A stretch of DNA of 48,889 nt. It comes from Microcystis viridis FACHB-1342. GTDB taxonomy: Bacteria; Cyanobacteriota; Cyanobacteriia; Cyanobacteriales; Microcystaceae. This document shows, piece by piece, positions 23,108-31,725 of this stretch. Each line of letters opens with the position of its first letter. The first letter of the stretch is position 1. The stretch is taken from contig NZ_JACJSV010000034.1 in assembly GCF_014698335.1 (NCBI RefSeq), forward strand, positions 1-48,889, written 5' to 3'. A model generated the notes under the pieces. That model searched no databases. It was given only the letters and a program-made list of their open reading frames with translations, and was not told the DNA's origin. Position numbers and translations under genes: made by a program.

Positions 23108-25678
23108 TCACAGCCAAATACTCACATCAACTTTTAACACCTGTCCTAATAGTAATAACCACTTTAATTGAGTCATCGGCCAGGGACAGGCAGCACCTAT
23201 TAAATTAGACCGCAAAGAATTAGGAACTAGACGATCATGGAAATAATAATAGTATAACTCCTGAGAGCGATCAAGGGATAATCCTAGCTTTAATTGTTGG
23301 CTAACTTCAATTAAACGGGTGATTAGACGAGTATCCTCCTCCGCCGTTAAAGGATCGCCATCGTGTAATAATTTCCCAAGAGATTGCCAGAGCAGACTTT
23401 CTAAGATTTGACGCGCTTCGGGGATGTTTAATTGACAGTGTAAATGATTGGCTTCCTTAGCAATAGCAAATAATTGATCGAGATTATTCTCCGTCACTTG
23501 CCGATGCTCAAAATCTTTTTCTAGGGCATTAATCACCTGTAAACAACGGTGAGAAATGGCAATATCGGCCGCTACCTGTAACTCTTGAGGTACGGGCAGC
23601 TCATCCCGTTGGAAAGCCGCTAAAATGCCGTAATTATCCCGATAAACTTGGGTGTATAATTGATCGAGACGTTTTTTAGTTTCGGCTGTCACCTTCTGCA
23701 TGATTCGGTGTCTTTCATCGGCAAAAAGATGGGGTAAAGCAAAGAAGTTTTCTCCCAATCCGCGCCCCATTTCTACGATCATGGTCGAAACACTGGCCTG
23801 TTGTAAAGATTCAAAGAGATGATCCTTAAGATTGGTGTAGATTAACCGACTGTTAAACGGTTGAATGCAGCAGTAAAAATCCCAACCTCCTAAATGTAGA
23901 ACAGCAAAGACAAAATGTTCACTTTCTTGGGTAATTTCCGAGGTTAATTCCACCTGTCCCACCGCTAAAGTTAAAGACCCGATCGCTTGTTTTTGATAAT
24001 CTAATTGACGGGCATTGTAACAATAAATCCGATGATGACTGGGATAATTGGTAAATAGGGAACTAATGGCGTAATGGGCCGCCACCCGTTCCAAATCGAC
24101 CCGCGCAGAAGTGACCAATTGTCGATAGACATCAGCCCCATCTTGATATAACTTAACGTTACTGGGGGCGAAAGCTAGACGACTGAGGAAATTCATTTCT
24201 AATTGAATTCCGGCCACTTCTCCAGCTAATTCCAGGGCCCGGCCAGCATATCTCAAAATTTGCGTACCTTCAGGTCGAGAAATTTCCTCAAAAAACCAGC
24301 CACAACTGGTAAACATCAATAAAGCTTGTCTTTGCATTTCTAATAAACGCAAAGCATCGATTTTCTCGCTTTTACTCAGGTTACGACTTTGATGCACAGC
24401 CAGGAAATGTTCGATCGCGTCTGGGGATCGATCTAAAATAACTGCAATGTAGTTATCCCTTGTCTGCCAAGGATCGCGGAAAAATTCCTGTCCTTGAATC
24501 TCATAGACCTTAATTAACTCATCTCTGAGCCAATTTAGGGACTCCCGCAGGGGTTTACGCCATTTTTGCTGGTAATTTCCCCCTCCCCCGCAACCACAGT
24601 CATCCTGCCAACGATTTACGCCATGGACGCAACTCCACGCGGTCACGGGTTTTAATTCCACTTCCCAAGTGGGGGGGCAAATACTGAGATAATGGGCGAA
24701 ATTGGTGACTGTCCAGCCGTTTTTAGGGAAAGATTCTGTAAAAGCATAGCTAAGACACTTCTCTGTCCCCCGTTTGTGGTGGCCGAAGGTTTCCCCATCG
24801 GTAGCGACGCTGATTAACTGGGAGGGACGATGATCCCCTTTAATTGCTTGTCCCAGACGACCGACGAGAAAATCACTGCTGGCTAGGACATCATTAAAGC
24901 CCATATCGCGAGAAATTGGACCATCGTAGAAGAAAATATCCAGATAACGACCATCGGGGATGTAACAGCGATAGGGACGGGTGGGATCGATTTGACCTCC
25001 GGCCACCGCGTGCCATTGGGGATGGGGATCATGGTCGCTAGGGAAAGGACGACAGCGCAGGGCCTGGGAAGGGGCTAAAATGGTGAATTTAATCCCCTCA
25101 TCGATTAAAGCTGTCACTGTGGCTAAATCAATGGCTGTTTCTGCTAACCACATTCCTTCGGGATCCCGGCCGAAACGGTGCTGAAAATCGGCTTTTCCCC
25201 AGCGAATTTGGGTGTATTTGTCCTGTTTGTTGGCTAGGGGCAGAATGATATGATTATAGACCTGGGCGATGGCGTTACCATGACCGTTTAAGCGTTGACA
25301 ACTTTTTTGATCCGCTGCCAGGATGCGTTGATAAACTTCGGGATCGTGGGATTGCATCCATGACATGAGGGTGGCCCCGATGTTAAAGCTGAGATATTCG
25401 TAGTTATTAACTATTTTGAGCACTTCCCCCCGGTCATTGTAAATGCGCGCAAAAGCATTGGCACGATAACACTCGTGATGGATGCGTTCATTCCAATTGT
25501 GGAAGGGATGGGCGCTCGGTTGCCGTTCAATTCTGTCTAGATAGGGATTTTCTCGCGGTGGTTGGTAAAAATGTCCGTGAACCGTGATATAAACTCCGTG
25601 AGCGATTTTTAGGGGATCAACCCCCGTGTCGGTATAGGAATAAAAGGTTGTAGAAGGATTTTCAACAAGATAAGTCAT
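23108..25678 (-). CDS. Glycoside hydrolase family 57-type protein with DUF3536
   Basis: 856 residues. The N-terminal half is the GH57 catalytic-like barrel: VYITVHGHFYQPPREN (about 29-44), WNERIHHECYRANA, and GMWLAETAID, where the Glu matches the GH57 nucleophile position, then SVATDGETFGHHKRG. The C-terminal part is DUF3536. GH57 members are amylases, amylopullulanases or branching enzymes, and this DUF3536 type is widespread in cyanobacteria without assigned activity. There is no signal peptide. A role in glycogen metabolism is plausible; the substrate is not known. Confidence 0.85.
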   Translation of the reverse strand: MTYLVENPSTTFYSYTDTGVDPLKIAHGVYITVHGHFYQPPRENPYLDRIERQPSAHPFHNWNERIHHECYRANAFARIYNDRGEVLKIVNNYEYLSFNIGATLMSWMQSHDPEVYQRILAADQKSCQRLNGHGNAIAQVYNHIILPLANKQDKYTQIRWGKADFQHRFGRDPEGMWLAETAIDLATVTALIDEGIKFTILAPSQALRCRPFPSDHDPHPQWHAVAGGQIDPTRPYRCYIPDGRYLDIFFYDGPISRDMGFNDVLASSDFLVGRLGQAIKGDHRPSQLISVATDGETFGHHKRGTEKCLSYAFTESFPKNGWTVTNFAHYLSICPPTWEVELKPVTAWSCVHGVNRWQDDCGCGGGGNYQQKWRKPLRESLNWLRDELIKVYEIQGQEFFRDPWQTRDNYIAVILDRSPDAIEHFLAVHQSRNLSKSEKIDALRLLEMQRQALLMFTSCGWFFEEISRPEGTQILRYAGRALELAGEVAGIQLEMNFLSRLAFAPSNVKLYQDGADVYRQLVTSARVDLERVAAHYAISSLFTNYPSHHRIYCYNARQLDYQKQAIGSLTLAVGQVELTSEITQESEHFVFAVLHLGGWDFYCCIQPFNSRLIYTNLKDHLFESLQQASVSTMIVEMGRGLGENFFALPHLFADERHRIMQKVTAETKKRLDQLYTQVYRDNYGILAAFQRDELPVPQELQVAADIAISHRCLQVINALEKDFEHRQVTENNLDQLFAIAKEANHLHCQLNIPEARQILESLLWQSLGKLLHDGDPLTAEEDTRLITRLIEVSQQLKLGLSLDRSQELYYYYFHDRLVPNSLRSNLIGAACPWPMTQLKWLLLLGQVLKVDVSIWL

Positions 25679-26046
25679 AGAAATGCCTAGAAAATCGGTT
25701 TTTTTGAGCGAAAATAGCTGTAGAATGTAGCGACCTGATGTTTTAAAAAACTGAAAACCTTGCCGTTTTTTACGGACTTGGTGTCACAATATCATATTTT
25801 GCGTTCCTAGCAAAGCTAGGGTTAACAATTCGCAACTTCTCTATACACAGCACTAAGTAATACTAAATTTTGTGACAAAATCTAGCTTTTCCCGGTAGGC
25901 TGTTGACTATTGCCATCAGCGTTCTACCCTAAGAGAGATGCGATCGCTCCTGCTGCAGCCCAAAAAGCGATCGCCATTTGCGTTCCTATCCCAAGCAATG
26001 GCAATTTTAAAGTTTAATCCACAAGATGACAGCGATTACATTGAGC
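25679..26046. repeat. Intergenic region with island repeat copy A
   Basis: No gene in the first ~280 bases. Copy A of an ~80-base repeat lies at 25962-26039: GCGATCGCC, then GCGTTCCTATCCCAAGCAAT, TTTTAAAGTTTAATC and CAAGATGACAGCGAT. It ends eight bases before the stop of the minus-strand YoeB gene. Copies B (26652-26730) and C (27354-27436) follow at ~690 and ~700 bases. Confidence 0.8.
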
Positions 26047-26307
26047 CTAGTCATAATGAAATTTACAACTGATAATAATAATTTCTGTTTCTGTAATTTT
26101 ATAAACTAAGCGATGTTCATCATTAATGCGTCTTGACCAATAACCCTTGAGTTGATGTTTTAAGGGTTCGGGTTTACCGATTCCAGAGAAAGGATGGCGC
26201 AATATGTCGTCAATTAAATCAACGATTTTTTTATAGAGTTTTTTGTCTTCTATAGCCCATTCATTGAATTGTTTAAAAGCTTTTGGATCAAATACTATAT
26301 TTTTCAC
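26047..26307 (-). CDS. Txe/YoeB family toxin
   Basis: 86 residues with the YoeB pattern: FDPKAFKQFNEWAIEDKKLYKKI, split here as FNEWAIEDKKLYKKI; GIGKPEPLKHQLKGYWSRRI; DEHRLVYKI; and a final KFHYD. The conserved residues of YoeB ribosome-dependent mRNA interferases are present (Glu in KPEPLK, Arg in SRRI, His in DEHRLVY, terminal HYD). It is encoded immediately after, and overlaps by 20 bases, the antitoxin gene. Repeat copy A flanks its 3' end. Confidence 0.92.
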   Translation of the reverse strand: MKNIVFDPKAFKQFNEWAIEDKKLYKKIVDLIDDILRHPFSGIGKPEPLKHQLKGYWSRRINDEHRLVYKITETEIIIISCKFHYD

Positions 26308-26542
26308 GCCATTCTTTTACAGTAATTGTCACTAAGTTTTCTTTCTTTTCTATTCTGTCAATAGCTTCGGATAATTCACGCTGATTGGCTTCTGTTGAAA
26401 GAAGATATTCGGTTGTATCGGGTTCAGGATCAGATACTAAAATAATGATATCCACATCTGTTCCTTCTTCTAGTTCCGCAGAATAAAGCTCTATTTTTCC
26501 TTCTCTACCAACAATTCCTTTCTGTTTAATCGCTCTAATCAT
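26288..26542 (-). CDS. YoeB-partner antitoxin with an unusual N-terminus
   Basis: 84 residues from the ATG at 26542 (MIRAIKQKG); an in-frame ATG at 26569 would add nine. The C-terminal half reads TTEYLLSTEANQRELSEAI followed by DRIEKKENL, the YefM/Phd-like toxin-binding pattern (YLL-S-N--L-AI). The N-terminal half (GIVGREGKIELYSAELEEG, DVDIIILV) is not the usual YefM DNA-binding fold. It looks like the short beta-rich antitoxin domain of DUF104/AF2212-type proteins. It precedes and overlaps the toxin, the usual antitoxin-first order. Confidence 0.8.
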   Translation of the reverse strand: MIRAIKQKGIVGREGKIELYSAELEEGTDVDIIILVSDPEPDTTEYLLSTEANQRELSEAIDRIEKKENLVTITVKEWREKYSI

Positions 26543-26651
26543 GATTTTTTCTCTTAAGATGTCAAACAATTATGGCTATTATATCAAAATCAGCATGAGT
26601 TAGAACTAATGAAAAAAAAGCGATCGCCATTTCCCAAAAATTGATCCTTCC

Positions 26652-26730
26652 CAAAGCGATCGCCCTTGGCGTTCCCATCCCAAGCAATGACAATTTTAAA
26701 GTTTAATCAACAAGATGACAGCGATCGCAC
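26652..26730. repeat. Island repeat copy B
   Basis: Matches copy A: GCGATCGCC, GCGTTCCCATCCCAAGCAAT, TTTTAAAGTTTAATC, CAAGATGACAGCGATCGCAC. It ends 14 bases before the stop of the minus-strand DUF2442 gene. Its tail, CAAGATCGGCAATC, resembles the CAAGATCAGCAATCGCAC just before copy C. Confidence 0.85.
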
Positions 26731-26744
26731 TACAAGATCGGCAA

Positions 26745-26990
26745 TCATAGTTCAATTCCATTGATCCAAATTTCATACTCGCTTATATCAACTTCATCAT
26801 TCCAAACGATTCCGCTACCTGATGGATCAAGTTGAAAGTTTTTAAAGAAAGCATAGTTTTTAAGGGAAGAAAACATCGTTTTTTCTAGTAGATTTTCACA
26901 GTTATATTTTCTAGCTTGATGATTAGAAAAATGCACCAATAGAGTATAATTTTCAATGATTTCGGCTGATGTTATTTTGGGGTAAAGCAT
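26745..26990 (-). CDS. DUF2442 protein
   Basis: 81 residues of the DUF2442 type: ITSAEIIENYTLLVHFSN at the start, then a short central helix, FKNFQLDPSGSGIVWNDEVD and ISEYEIWINGIEL. DUF2442 proteins are small regulators commonly paired with DUF4160 proteins in arrangements resembling toxin-antitoxin modules, though activity is rarely shown. Its start lies four bases after the end of the upstream DUF4160 gene, so both are on one transcript. Confidence 0.88.
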   Translation of the reverse strand: MLYPKITSAEIIENYTLLVHFSNHQARKYNCENLLEKTMFSSLKNYAFFKNFQLDPSGSGIVWNDEVDISEYEIWINGIEL

Positions 26991-26994
26991 TGTT

Positions 26995-27243
26995 TTATTT
27001 CAAAGGTGGTAATTTATTAAATTCTTGAGTGTTCCACATTTTCAATAATTCTGATTGATAGATTGTTGCCCATTCTACAACCATTTTTGTAGCTCTATTA
27101 GGTAAGTCTCCTTCAATGATTTCTAAGGTTTCCAGATTAAATAGGGCGTTATATTCTCCATAAATCGCATGAAAATGGGGAGGTGGATGATCGGCAAAAA
27201 AGATTTTAATGATAATTCCATAAAATCGAGTAATTTCTGGCAT
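26995..27243 (-). CDS. DUF4160 protein
   Basis: 82 residues with the DUF4160 hallmarks: MPEITRFYGIIIKIFF, DHPPPHFHAIYGEYNA (His pair in HPPPHFHA), then GDLPNRATKMVVEWA and a C-terminal amphipathic helix. It is the first gene of a two-gene unit with DUF2442. By analogy this is an addiction- or stress-type module, but which partner is toxic is not established. Confidence 0.9.
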   Translation of the reverse strand: MPEITRFYGIIIKIFFADHPPPHFHAIYGEYNALFNLETLEIIEGDLPNRATKMVVEWATIYQSELLKMWNTQEFNKLPPLK

Positions 27244-27627
27244 AAATCTATTTTTATAAGTCTTGCTTTATGACAAAAATATTATAACAAAGCTTGTTGG
27301 GTTTTGTTACCTCGACTTAAACGACAAGATCAGCAATCGCACTCCTCATCCCCAAAAAGCGATCGCCAGTGACGTTCCTATCCCAAGCAATGGCAGTTTT
27401 AAAGTTTAATCAAGAAGATTACGGCGATCGCACTACGTTCTTCGGCATCCCACTGACAGCTGCCATCAATGTGCATGGTGCGTTCCCCAAAAGCGAGCGC
27501 TTTGTAGCAGGACTTGCATTAGGGAATGCACCCTACGGCGATAGCTGCTGCTTTCTGCTACGGGTAATGTATGTATAACGTTGGCAATCAGCGGCTCGCG
27601 ACCTTGGACGATCCACACCGCCCGATT
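27244..27627. repeat. Island repeat copy C and gene-free flank
   Basis: Copy C lies at 27354-27436: AAAAAGCGATCGCCAG, ACGTTCCTATCCCAAGCAAT, TTTTAAAGTTTAATC, CGGCGATCGCACTAC. About 190 bases without a convincing gene follow before the monooxygenase-like gene. An open plus-strand frame across copy C (FLSQAM-LKFN) is shared with copies A and B, but it only reads the repeat and then unrelated sequence. From ~27560 the DNA becomes visibly GC-rich. Confidence 0.75.
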
Positions 27628-27960
27628 TTATCGCGAGTCCGCTGCATTGCGTTGTTCGCCGATGGGAGAATCGTCAATCCGGTAGTGCTCTACGGACAGC
27701 TTTCTTCCGAAAGCCTCCATACCGGCGGGAATCACTGGTGTGTTCCATTCCGGCCCTGCGAAGGCGACCAAAGCATCTTCGTCGCGCCATCGGGTGATCA
27801 TGGAATACGTGTTGGGCGCCCATCGAGTAGGCATCCCAATCTCGCACGAAAGATTGCCGGGGGCTCGCGTGACTGCATCGACGGACAGGGATCGAAACCC
27901 GGCCTCAAAAGCGGAACGGGTTGATGGATCAATCTCGACACGAAAGATGCGAAGAATCAT
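27628..27960 (-). CDS. Antibiotic biosynthesis monooxygenase (ABM)-like protein, foreign composition
   Basis: 110 residues with the dimeric alpha/beta barrel pattern of ABM proteins: MILRIFRVEIDPSTRSAFE, APGNLSCEIG, TYSMITRWRDEDALVAFAG, PEWNTPVI. ABM domains are small cofactorless oxygenases or structural folds. The coding DNA is markedly richer in G+C than its neighbours, with GCG, GCC and CGC codons, suggesting recent acquisition from a higher-GC bacterium. No Shine-Dalgarno sequence precedes the ATG, so expression is uncertain. A degrading fragment is possible, but the fold is complete. Confidence 0.6.
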   Translation of the reverse strand: MILRIFRVEIDPSTRSAFEAGFRSLSVDAVTRAPGNLSCEIGMPTRWAPNTYSMITRWRDEDALVAFAGPEWNTPVIPAGMEAFGRKLSVEHYRIDDSPIGEQRNAADSR

Positions 27961-28439
27961 GGCTGGTTGGCGAACTACATATTATACAGAAACTTTCTGT
28001 ATAACAGTCCTCAGAGTAACGATAGGTGGAAACTTTCGGCATACTGCTCCATTTTAGCGCAATTGCTGGAACTTTTTCCCATATCATACCCAAGAGCTTA
28101 TTAGCCAGATTAAACAACCTCTTTTAAGTGGATTCCTAACAACAAGCTCAAATAAAATAGACTTTTCGGGAAGTGTAGCACTAAGTCTTCAATCCACCCG
28201 ACAATTAACTAATTTTCGGGGAAAAAGTGCCTAAATTTTGCCACCGGCTGGCACTTTTTGAGGACAAAAAGTCCAAAAGTTTTATCCCACAAGGTTTTTA
28301 AGTAGATAGGTATTAAAAACTTTCAGATCCCCCCGCCTATCGGCACCCCCCTTATCAAGGGGGGCAGGGGGGATCAAACCTAAAATCCATTTTTAATTTA
28401 ATTATAACCAGCTACTTAGCTCTATGCAGCCAACCCTAT
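27961..28439. repeat. Gene-free region with two joined repeat elements
   Basis: No gene. About 28200-28300 in reverse complement matches the left part of the element at 4088 (AAAAACCTTGTGGGATAAAA, CAAAAAGTGCCAGCCG, GGCACTTTTTCCCCGAAAAT). Directly next to it, 28304-28420 is a full-length MITE: ends TAAGTAGATAGGTATTAAAA and TATAACCAGCTACTTA, core CCCCCTTATCAAGGGGGGCA. The outer element's right end, GCAGCCAACCCTATTTA, follows at 28427. The MITE therefore seems nested in the older element. Confidence 0.7.
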
Positions 28440-28913
28440 TTATTGGTGTACCTGCAAATGAAGGACATAATGACCTAAAATCAGGTTATCTGACCATAAT
28501 TCGTACTCTAGACGCAAATATTCGGGGAAATTATCCCCCTCTAATTTGAGACTACGGGTATAGTTGCGGACGCGAAAAGCGTAACCCGGTTGAGAACTTT
28601 CGGCATTTAACCAGTAGCGACTGACACCAAAAACCCCTTGCTCCCAAAAATGACGATAGGCGAATTTTCCCTGGCCCTGCATGGTCATAATTACCCGATT
28701 GGCTGAAATTTCTAGCCAAATTAATTTATTTTGATTATTTTTGGGTTTAAGTGTCTCTATTTCTGGGAGAGCGACTGGGGGTTGATTGAGGAGAAGATGA
28801 AACCGGTGGCGATCCTTTTGGTAGAGGGTAGCGGCAGTGTCTAAAGAGGAGAGGATGGGTAGATCTGTCGAGAGCAGACAGAAGGAAACGGGACGGCGGT
28901 GATGGGCAAGCAT
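28440..28913 (-). CDS. Conserved hypothetical protein, 157 aa
   Basis: I do not recognise a named family. The protein is soluble and looks beta-rich in the C-terminal two thirds: LIWLEISANRVIMTMQG, FWEQGVFGVSRYWLNA, RVRNYTRSLKLEG, LRLEYELWSDNLILGHYVLHLQVHQ (each block short and alternating). The layout suggests a single beta-sandwich or barrel domain. The N-terminal ~40 residues are less regular, so the true start may be further in. Codon use resembles core genes. It points away from tRNA-Asn, with ~150 bases between. Confidence 0.65.
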   Translation of the reverse strand: MLAHHRRPVSFCLLSTDLPILSSLDTAATLYQKDRHRFHLLLNQPPVALPEIETLKPKNNQNKLIWLEISANRVIMTMQGQGKFAYRHFWEQGVFGVSRYWLNAESSQPGYAFRVRNYTRSLKLEGDNFPEYLRLEYELWSDNLILGHYVLHLQVHQ

Positions 28914-29060
28914 AGACTAGACTTAATGGTGTCCTTATCTCCACAATAGTCGATTCTCTGCCCACCGCTACCGGCACCGGAAATTTTTTTGAGAAAAAAT
29001 CCAGAAAACACTTGCATTATTGAGGGACTTATGATTATAATTATTAATTGTGAGTAGCCT

Positions 29061-29132
29061 TCCTCGGTAGCTCAGTGGTAGAGCGGTCGGCTGTTAACCG
29101 ATTGGTCGTAGGTTCGAATCCCACCCGGGGAG
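29061..29132 (+). tRNA. tRNA-Asn (anticodon GTT)
   Basis: Acceptor TCCTCGG pairs with CCGGGGA, with discriminator G. D-arm AGCTCAGTGGTAGAGC. Anticodon loop CTGTTAA gives GTT. T-arm GGTTCGAATCC. CCA is not encoded. Confidence 0.96.
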
Positions 29133-29184
29133 TTAATCAAAAATAGCAGCGGCAATAGTTTTTTGTTGCTGCTTTTTGCTCTTA

Positions 29185-30444
29185 CTAGAGAATTTCGTTG
29201 ATCGCATTTTCTGGACCGACTAGAGAAATGTAAGGATTTTGAAAATATTTACTGGCTACCGATCGCGCTTGTTCGGGGGTAATCTGATTAATAGAATCCA
29301 GGAAAGTGCGATCAAATTCAATCCCCAAACCTAAGCTTTCATACCAACCGTATAATTGAGCGATTTCGGAGTTAGTTTGTTTACCGAGAGCATATTGACC
29401 CAATAACTTATTTTTAGCTGACTGTAACTCCTCCTCACTCAAAGTTACTTTATATAACCTTTCTGCTTCCTGACGCAATCCCGACAGGGCCATCGCTGTG
29501 TTTTGGGGTGCAGTTCCGATATAAATGACAAATTGGGAAGAATCGAGACGGGTGGGATAAAAAGCGGAAACATCGTAGGCTAATCCCCGTTTTTCTCGCA
29601 ATTCCACGAATAAACGACTAGATAACCCATTCCCCAGATAGGTACTCAATAATTTTAAAACCGCATAATCATCCTCTTGCACAGAAGAGCCGGGGTATCC
29701 TAACATAACGATCGCCTGTTGACTAGCTTGGACGGTAGTTAAACAGGTGGGCTGAAAATCAAAAGCGGCCGGAGGTAAACTAGATAAAGGAAGATCGGGA
29801 ATTGACCAACTGCCAAAAATTTCCGTCACTGCTTTTACTGCTTGCTCTAGGGTAATACGGCCAGAAAGACTAATTACCAAGTTATCGGGACGGAAAAAGC
29901 GACTATGATAGGCCAGCAGGTCATCCCGTTGCAATTGCGAAACCGTTGCCTCCGTACCTAATAAAGACATACCATAGGGATGATCTGGGTACATAGCGGC
30001 GCGTAATTGATTAAAAGCTACATTAAAAGGCTGTTCCAATTGAGAGCGAATACTTTGACGGGTGAGATTTTTCTCTAATTCGATTTCTGGGGGGGGAAAA
30101 CTGGGAAAACGAATAATTTCCGCCGCTAGACGCAATATATCTAAAAAATCCTTGGTAACAGTCTTTAAACTAACCACAAAATAATCAGTCCCCGTGTCTG
30201 CACTTAAACCGGCCCCCGTGGACTCAACGCGATCAGCAATTTCTAGGGAAGATAACTTTTCTGTACCTTTGGTGAGCAGCACGGCTAAAAGACGAAATAA
30301 ACCCGCTTTTTCGGTTTTTTCCCAACGAGTACCCGCATTTTTGAGAAAAATCCTCCCTGCAACTAACTCCACGGCCGTATTTTCCACCACTAAAAGGGTG
30401 ATGCCATTTTCTAAGGTTAAGCGGTGAATGGGGGAAGCGGACAT
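29185..30444 (-). CDS. M16-family peptidase-like protein, non-catalytic partner
   Basis: 419 residues with the two-lobed M16 (pitrilysin) fold: ENGITLLVVENTAVELVAG, a second-lobe GNGLSSRLFVELREKRGLAYDV (read in parts) and KLLGQYALGK. The zinc motif HxxEH is missing: the equivalent position reads AGLFRLLAVLLTKGTE. It is therefore the non-catalytic subunit that pairs with the active M16 enzyme encoded just upstream, three bases away. Such pairs resemble the two subunits of mitochondrial processing peptidase. Confidence 0.88.
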   Translation of the reverse strand: MSASPIHRLTLENGITLLVVENTAVELVAGRIFLKNAGTRWEKTEKAGLFRLLAVLLTKGTEKLSSLEIADRVESTGAGLSADTGTDYFVVSLKTVTKDFLDILRLAAEIIRFPSFPPPEIELEKNLTRQSIRSQLEQPFNVAFNQLRAAMYPDHPYGMSLLGTEATVSQLQRDDLLAYHSRFFRPDNLVISLSGRITLEQAVKAVTEIFGSWSIPDLPLSSLPPAAFDFQPTCLTTVQASQQAIVMLGYPGSSVQEDDYAVLKLLSTYLGNGLSSRLFVELREKRGLAYDVSAFYPTRLDSSQFVIYIGTAPQNTAMALSGLRQEAERLYKVTLSEEELQSAKNKLLGQYALGKQTNSEIAQLYGWYESLGLGIEFDRTFLDSINQITPEQARSVASKYFQNPYISLVGPENAINEIL

Positions 30445-30447
30445 CGT

Positions 30448-31725
30448 TTATTCACAGGGTTGCATTATTGTAATAGCATATCGCTCCGGGGAGAGATACT
30501 GACGAGCCAGACGTTGTAGATCTGATGGTTGCAAACTTTGGATAACTTGGGGATAGATCGTGGCTAGGTCGGCAGCTCTCAGGGTTTGATAATATCCATA
30601 GAGTCCGGCTAATTGGCCCGGGGTTTCTGTGGAGAAAATATAATCGTTAGCTAATAACTGTTGAGTGCGGTGTAATTCTGCGGGGGTGACGGGATCATCG
30701 TGCAGATGTTGGAGATGTTCACAGATAATGCCTTCAATTGTCTCAGTTTCTGAGCTAGATAGCCAAGCACCGATGGTAAAGAGACTGGAATCTCGTTGCA
30801 GGGAAAAATTACTGTTAATATCGAGGACGATTTGCGCTTCTTCCCGCAGCTGTCGCACTAAGCGCGAACAGCGTCCCCCGGCAAGAATTACCGAAATCAA
30901 GTCTAATCCAAAGGCATCTTCTAGGCGATCGCATCCTGGTCCAGTCCATCCCATCAAGAGACGAGAATGTTCTAGGTGGGGTAAATATACTTGGGAACGA
31001 CGAATTTCGATCAGGGGGGGTTCGGCAGCCACTAGATGGGAGGGGGATTCCGAGGGGACGGGAAATTCCCGAAAAGATTGCCGGATAATTTCTAAAGCTG
31101 GTTGGGGTTCAATTCCCCCGATAATCGCCACACACATATTTTCTGGTTGATAATAGGTGCGATGGAAACAGCGCATTTGATTGGGGGTTAATTGCTCTAA
31201 ACGGGGTTGATCGCCTAGAATAGAGCGTCCGTAGGGATGGTTTTGATAGATACTTCCGCAGAGGGTTTGGTAGGCAATCCAATCGGGATCATCATAACAG
31301 GCGCGTAATTCTTCTAAAACTACATCTTTTTCCCGATAGAATTCCTCATCGTCAATCTCAGCATGGAGGAGAATTTCGGCCAGATGGGGTAGGGTATGTT
31401 CAATTTGGTCAACACTGGTGGTGAGATAGAAGTGTGCATAGTCGTGACTGGTGGCAGCGTTGGTCATGCCGCCACAATTTTCGATTAAATAGTCAAAGAG
31501 TCCGGGGGGAAGTTTTTTCGTCCCCTTAAAGATCATGTGTTCGAGAAAATGGGCCATACCTAACCATGGGTCGGGTTCAGCGATCGCACCTGCTTTAACC
31601 CACACATCTACTACCACCACAGGAGTCACGGGTAAGTACTGATGAATTACGGTTAAGCCGTGATCTAATTGCCATACCTGAGCGGGAAAAGAACTCGTTT
31701 GACACTGCGCTATCGACTTGATCAA
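30448..31725 (-). CDS. M16-family zinc metallopeptidase (active subunit)
   Basis: 425 residues. The inverted zinc motif HFLEH (about 59-63) sits in GMAHFLEHMIFKGTKKL, with the distal Glu in the EKDVVLEELR region about 75 residues on. The C-terminal lobe has ILAGGRCSRLVRQLREE. There is no signal peptide, so it is cytoplasmic. With the adjacent inactive paralogue it should form a heterodimer that degrades peptides, possibly transit or signal fragments. Four-residue spacing between the genes indicates an operon with this gene first. Confidence 0.93.
   Translation of the reverse strand: MIKSIAQCQTSSFPAQVWQLDHGLTVIHQYLPVTPVVVVDVWVKAGAIAEPDPWLGMAHFLEHMIFKGTKKLPPGLFDYLIENCGGMTNAATSHDYAHFYLTTSVDQIEHTLPHLAEILLHAEIDDEEFYREKDVVLEELRACYDDPDWIAYQTLCGSIYQNHPYGRSILGDQPRLEQLTPNQMRCFHRTYYQPENMCVAIIGGIEPQPALEIIRQSFREFPVPSESPSHLVAAEPPLIEIRRSQVYLPHLEHSRLLMGWTGPGCDRLEDAFGLDLISVILAGGRCSRLVRQLREEAQIVLDINSNFSLQRDSSLFTIGAWLSSSETETIEGIICEHLQHLHDDPVTPAELHRTQQLLANDYIFSTETPGQLAGLYGYYQTLRAADLATIYPQVIQSLQPSDLQRLARQYLSPERYAITIMQPCE

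Noticed and set aside
27369-27578. Plus-strand frame across repeat copy C, sharing FLSQAM-LKFN with copies A and B
   Set aside because: The shared residues come from the repeat itself; the rest has no family resemblance and copies A and B end in different sequences. Kept only as part of the repeat.
27571-28057. Plus-strand frames opposite the ABM-like gene
   Set aside because: They are antisense to a recognisable ABM fold and lack family motifs; high GC makes long random frames likely.
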